Below are positions 63,190-64,000 of a stretch of DNA of 64,000 nt, piece after piece (within the stretch, counting starts at the first letter, position 1; each line of letters opens with the position of its first letter). The DNA is from Streptomyces sp. Edi2 (GTDB taxonomy: Bacteria; Actinomycetota; Actinomycetes; Streptomycetales; Streptomycetaceae): positions 5,667,501 to 5,731,500 of the forward strand of contig NZ_JBEJGX010000003.1 of the NCBI RefSeq assembly GCF_040253635.1, in the 5' to 3' direction. A program made the position numbers and the translations under genes. The notes under the pieces are model-generated. The model saw only the letters and a list, made by a program, of their open reading frames with translations, did no database searches and was not told the origin of the DNA.

Positions 63190-63507
63190 TTAGCTCTCGT
63201 CCCCGCCCGCCGTACGCCGTGACTCCTCGACGATCTGCTGCAGGGCCGCCGCATGCGCCTCCAGTGCCGCCCGCCCGCCGTCGCTGAGATTCACCCAGGT
63301 GCGGGGGCGGTTGCCGACGTACCCCTTGCGCACCTCGACGTATCCGTGCGACTGCAGCGTACTGATCTGCTTGGACAGGGCGGAGGGGGACAGCCCCGCC
63401 GACTCCTTTACCCAGCCGAACTCGGCCCACTGCACGCTCGCGAGCAGCGAGACGATCGTCAGCCGGGTGGGGTCAAGGAGTACGGGATCGAAGTCAGCGC
63501 GTGCCAT
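63190..63507 (-). CDS. Small winged-helix transcriptional regulator
   Basis: 105 aa from ATG 63507 with an ArsR/MarR-like winged helix: LDPTRLTIVSLLASVQWAEF, AGLSPSALSKQISTLQSHGY, VEVRKGYVGNRPRTWVNLS. Probably a one-domain repressor. The first 14 bp overlap the 3' end of the membrane-protein gene upstream, a pairing common in actinobacteria, so it likely controls that gene. Effector unknown. Confidence 0.85.
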   Translation of the reverse strand: MARADFDPVLLDPTRLTIVSLLASVQWAEFGWVKESAGLSPSALSKQISTLQSHGYVEVRKGYVGNRPRTWVNLSDGGRAALEAHAAALQQIVEESRRTAGGDES

Positions 63508-64000
63508 CGACGGTGCTGCTTCCTGTGCGACTGCCGCTGCGTACGGCGACCTTGAGCAGCGCCCGCTGCCAGCGCGGCCCGAACACGGCCAGGGCGCCGC
63601 CGCCCACCACACCCACCGCGGTCCGCCAGTACGGCACGTCGAGGTGCCAGTCCGGTTGCAGCAGTTGGAGGGCGACGCCGGCCAGGACGACGGCAAGCAG
63701 CGTCAGCAGTGCGTAGCGGCGGAACGGCGCGGAGATGTCCTCCCTGCGCGGCCGGACGGGCTGGCCCAGCATTGCCGAGCCGCTGCGTGTGTTGAGCAGC
63801 GCGACATAGCCGACGGTGAGTATCGCGATGGCCGGTGAGGTCCAACCGGCCGCTTCCTGTCCGACGAAGTCGGGGGCTGCGAAGCCCGCGCCGAGCACGA
63901 CGCCGAACAGGACCGACACCCACCGGGAGTTGGTGGCCGAGTCGTGCGCCTGGTCCCGGTGCCGGTCCATGTCCCTGAGCGCCCGGGCCGCCTCGGCTGC
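63494..64000 (-). CDS. Integral membrane protein, partial at window edge
   Basis: At least 158 aa with four hydrophobic segments (SVLFGVVLGAGFAAP, PAIAILTVGYVALLN, YALLTLLAVVLAGVALQLL, AVGVVGGGALAVFG). An ATG at 63970 exists, but the frame stays open to the edge and reads AAEAARALRDMDRHRDQAHD, which looks genuine, so the start is beyond the window. Function unknown; partner of the overlapping winged-helix regulator. Confidence 0.72.
   Translation of the reverse strand, partial: AAEAARALRDMDRHRDQAHDSATNSRWVSVLFGVVLGAGFAAPDFVGQEAAGWTSPAIAILTVGYVALLNTRSGSAMLGQPVRPRREDISAPFRRYALLTLLAVVLAGVALQLLQPDWHLDVPYWRTAVGVVGGGALAVFGPRWQRALLKVAVRSGSRTGSSTVDGTR

Overview
The window is about 64 kb of high-GC actinobacterial chromosome, almost certainly Streptomyces. 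Coding density is high, third codon positions are G/C, GTG starts are frequent, genes often overlap by GTGA or ATGA, and the gene order (glyA, trpS, RNA ligase, BrkB-like protein, D,D-carboxypeptidase, metallophosphoesterase, sdhCDAB, hexosaminidase, ECF sigma factor, B12-dependent mutase, nonulosonate/polysialyltransferase genes, BMP-type nucleoside ABC transporter, cdd) follows the conserved core of streptomycete chromosomes. No rRNA, tRNA or CRISPR array was seen.

Layout. 1-9.1 kb: housekeeping genes (partial glyA, a P450 divergent from trpS, a 2'-5' RNA ligase, a BrkB-like membrane protein, a D,D-carboxypeptidase, a small membrane protein and a metallophosphoesterase). 9.3-14.8 kb: a type VII (ESX-like) accessory locus without the secretion core. 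It has an EspC-like small protein, a WXG-containing Gly-rich protein and two tandem mycosin-type proteases made by an old duplication of about 1.48 kb; the second protease has Glu at the catalytic Asp position. 15-30 kb: an FBP/EF-G-binding-type protein, a regulator that has lost its DNA-binding domain, sdhCDAB, an OHCU decarboxylase, a GH20 lipoprotein, an ECF sigma factor with a coupled membrane protein, an L,D-transpeptidase, a B12 mutase subunit and a YdcF/XRE pair. 30.8-37.7 kb: a gluconate operon (gntR, gntK, gntP), an EamA exporter with a divergent TetR regulator, and an FAD monooxygenase with a divergent TetR regulator, each with clear inverted-repeat operators. 37.7-46.3 kb: a cell-wall glycopolymer locus (acyltransferase, polysialyltransferase-like protein, GT2 on the minus strand; DUF6716 glycosyltransferase, cytidylyltransferase-HAD fusion, NeuB-type synthase and a GT52-like protein on the plus strand), probably for a Kdn/teichulosonic-type polymer. 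46.5-53.8 kb: an M20 amidohydrolase and a tightly coupled nucleoside ABC transporter/cytidine deaminase operon.

53.8-64 kb is accessory and partly decayed. The most notable item is a 25-codon gene (55532-55609, minus) with a strong RBS, encoding a peptide that ends AYAWYGWI, directly upstream of an unusual short P450. This has the architecture of an atropopeptide RiPP locus (the tryptorubin A core is AWYIWY), with a variant core. Next come a decayed partial cutA copy beside intact cutA, a frameshifted NUDIX gene, an XRE regulator split by a frameshift, and a wrecked graspetide locus. In the last, an N-terminally truncated ATP-grasp ligase is followed by a partner methyltransferase cut in its SAM motif by an IS200/IS605 element carrying intact tnpA and tnpB. 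The window ends with a small winged-helix regulator and its overlapping membrane-protein partner, which runs off the edge.
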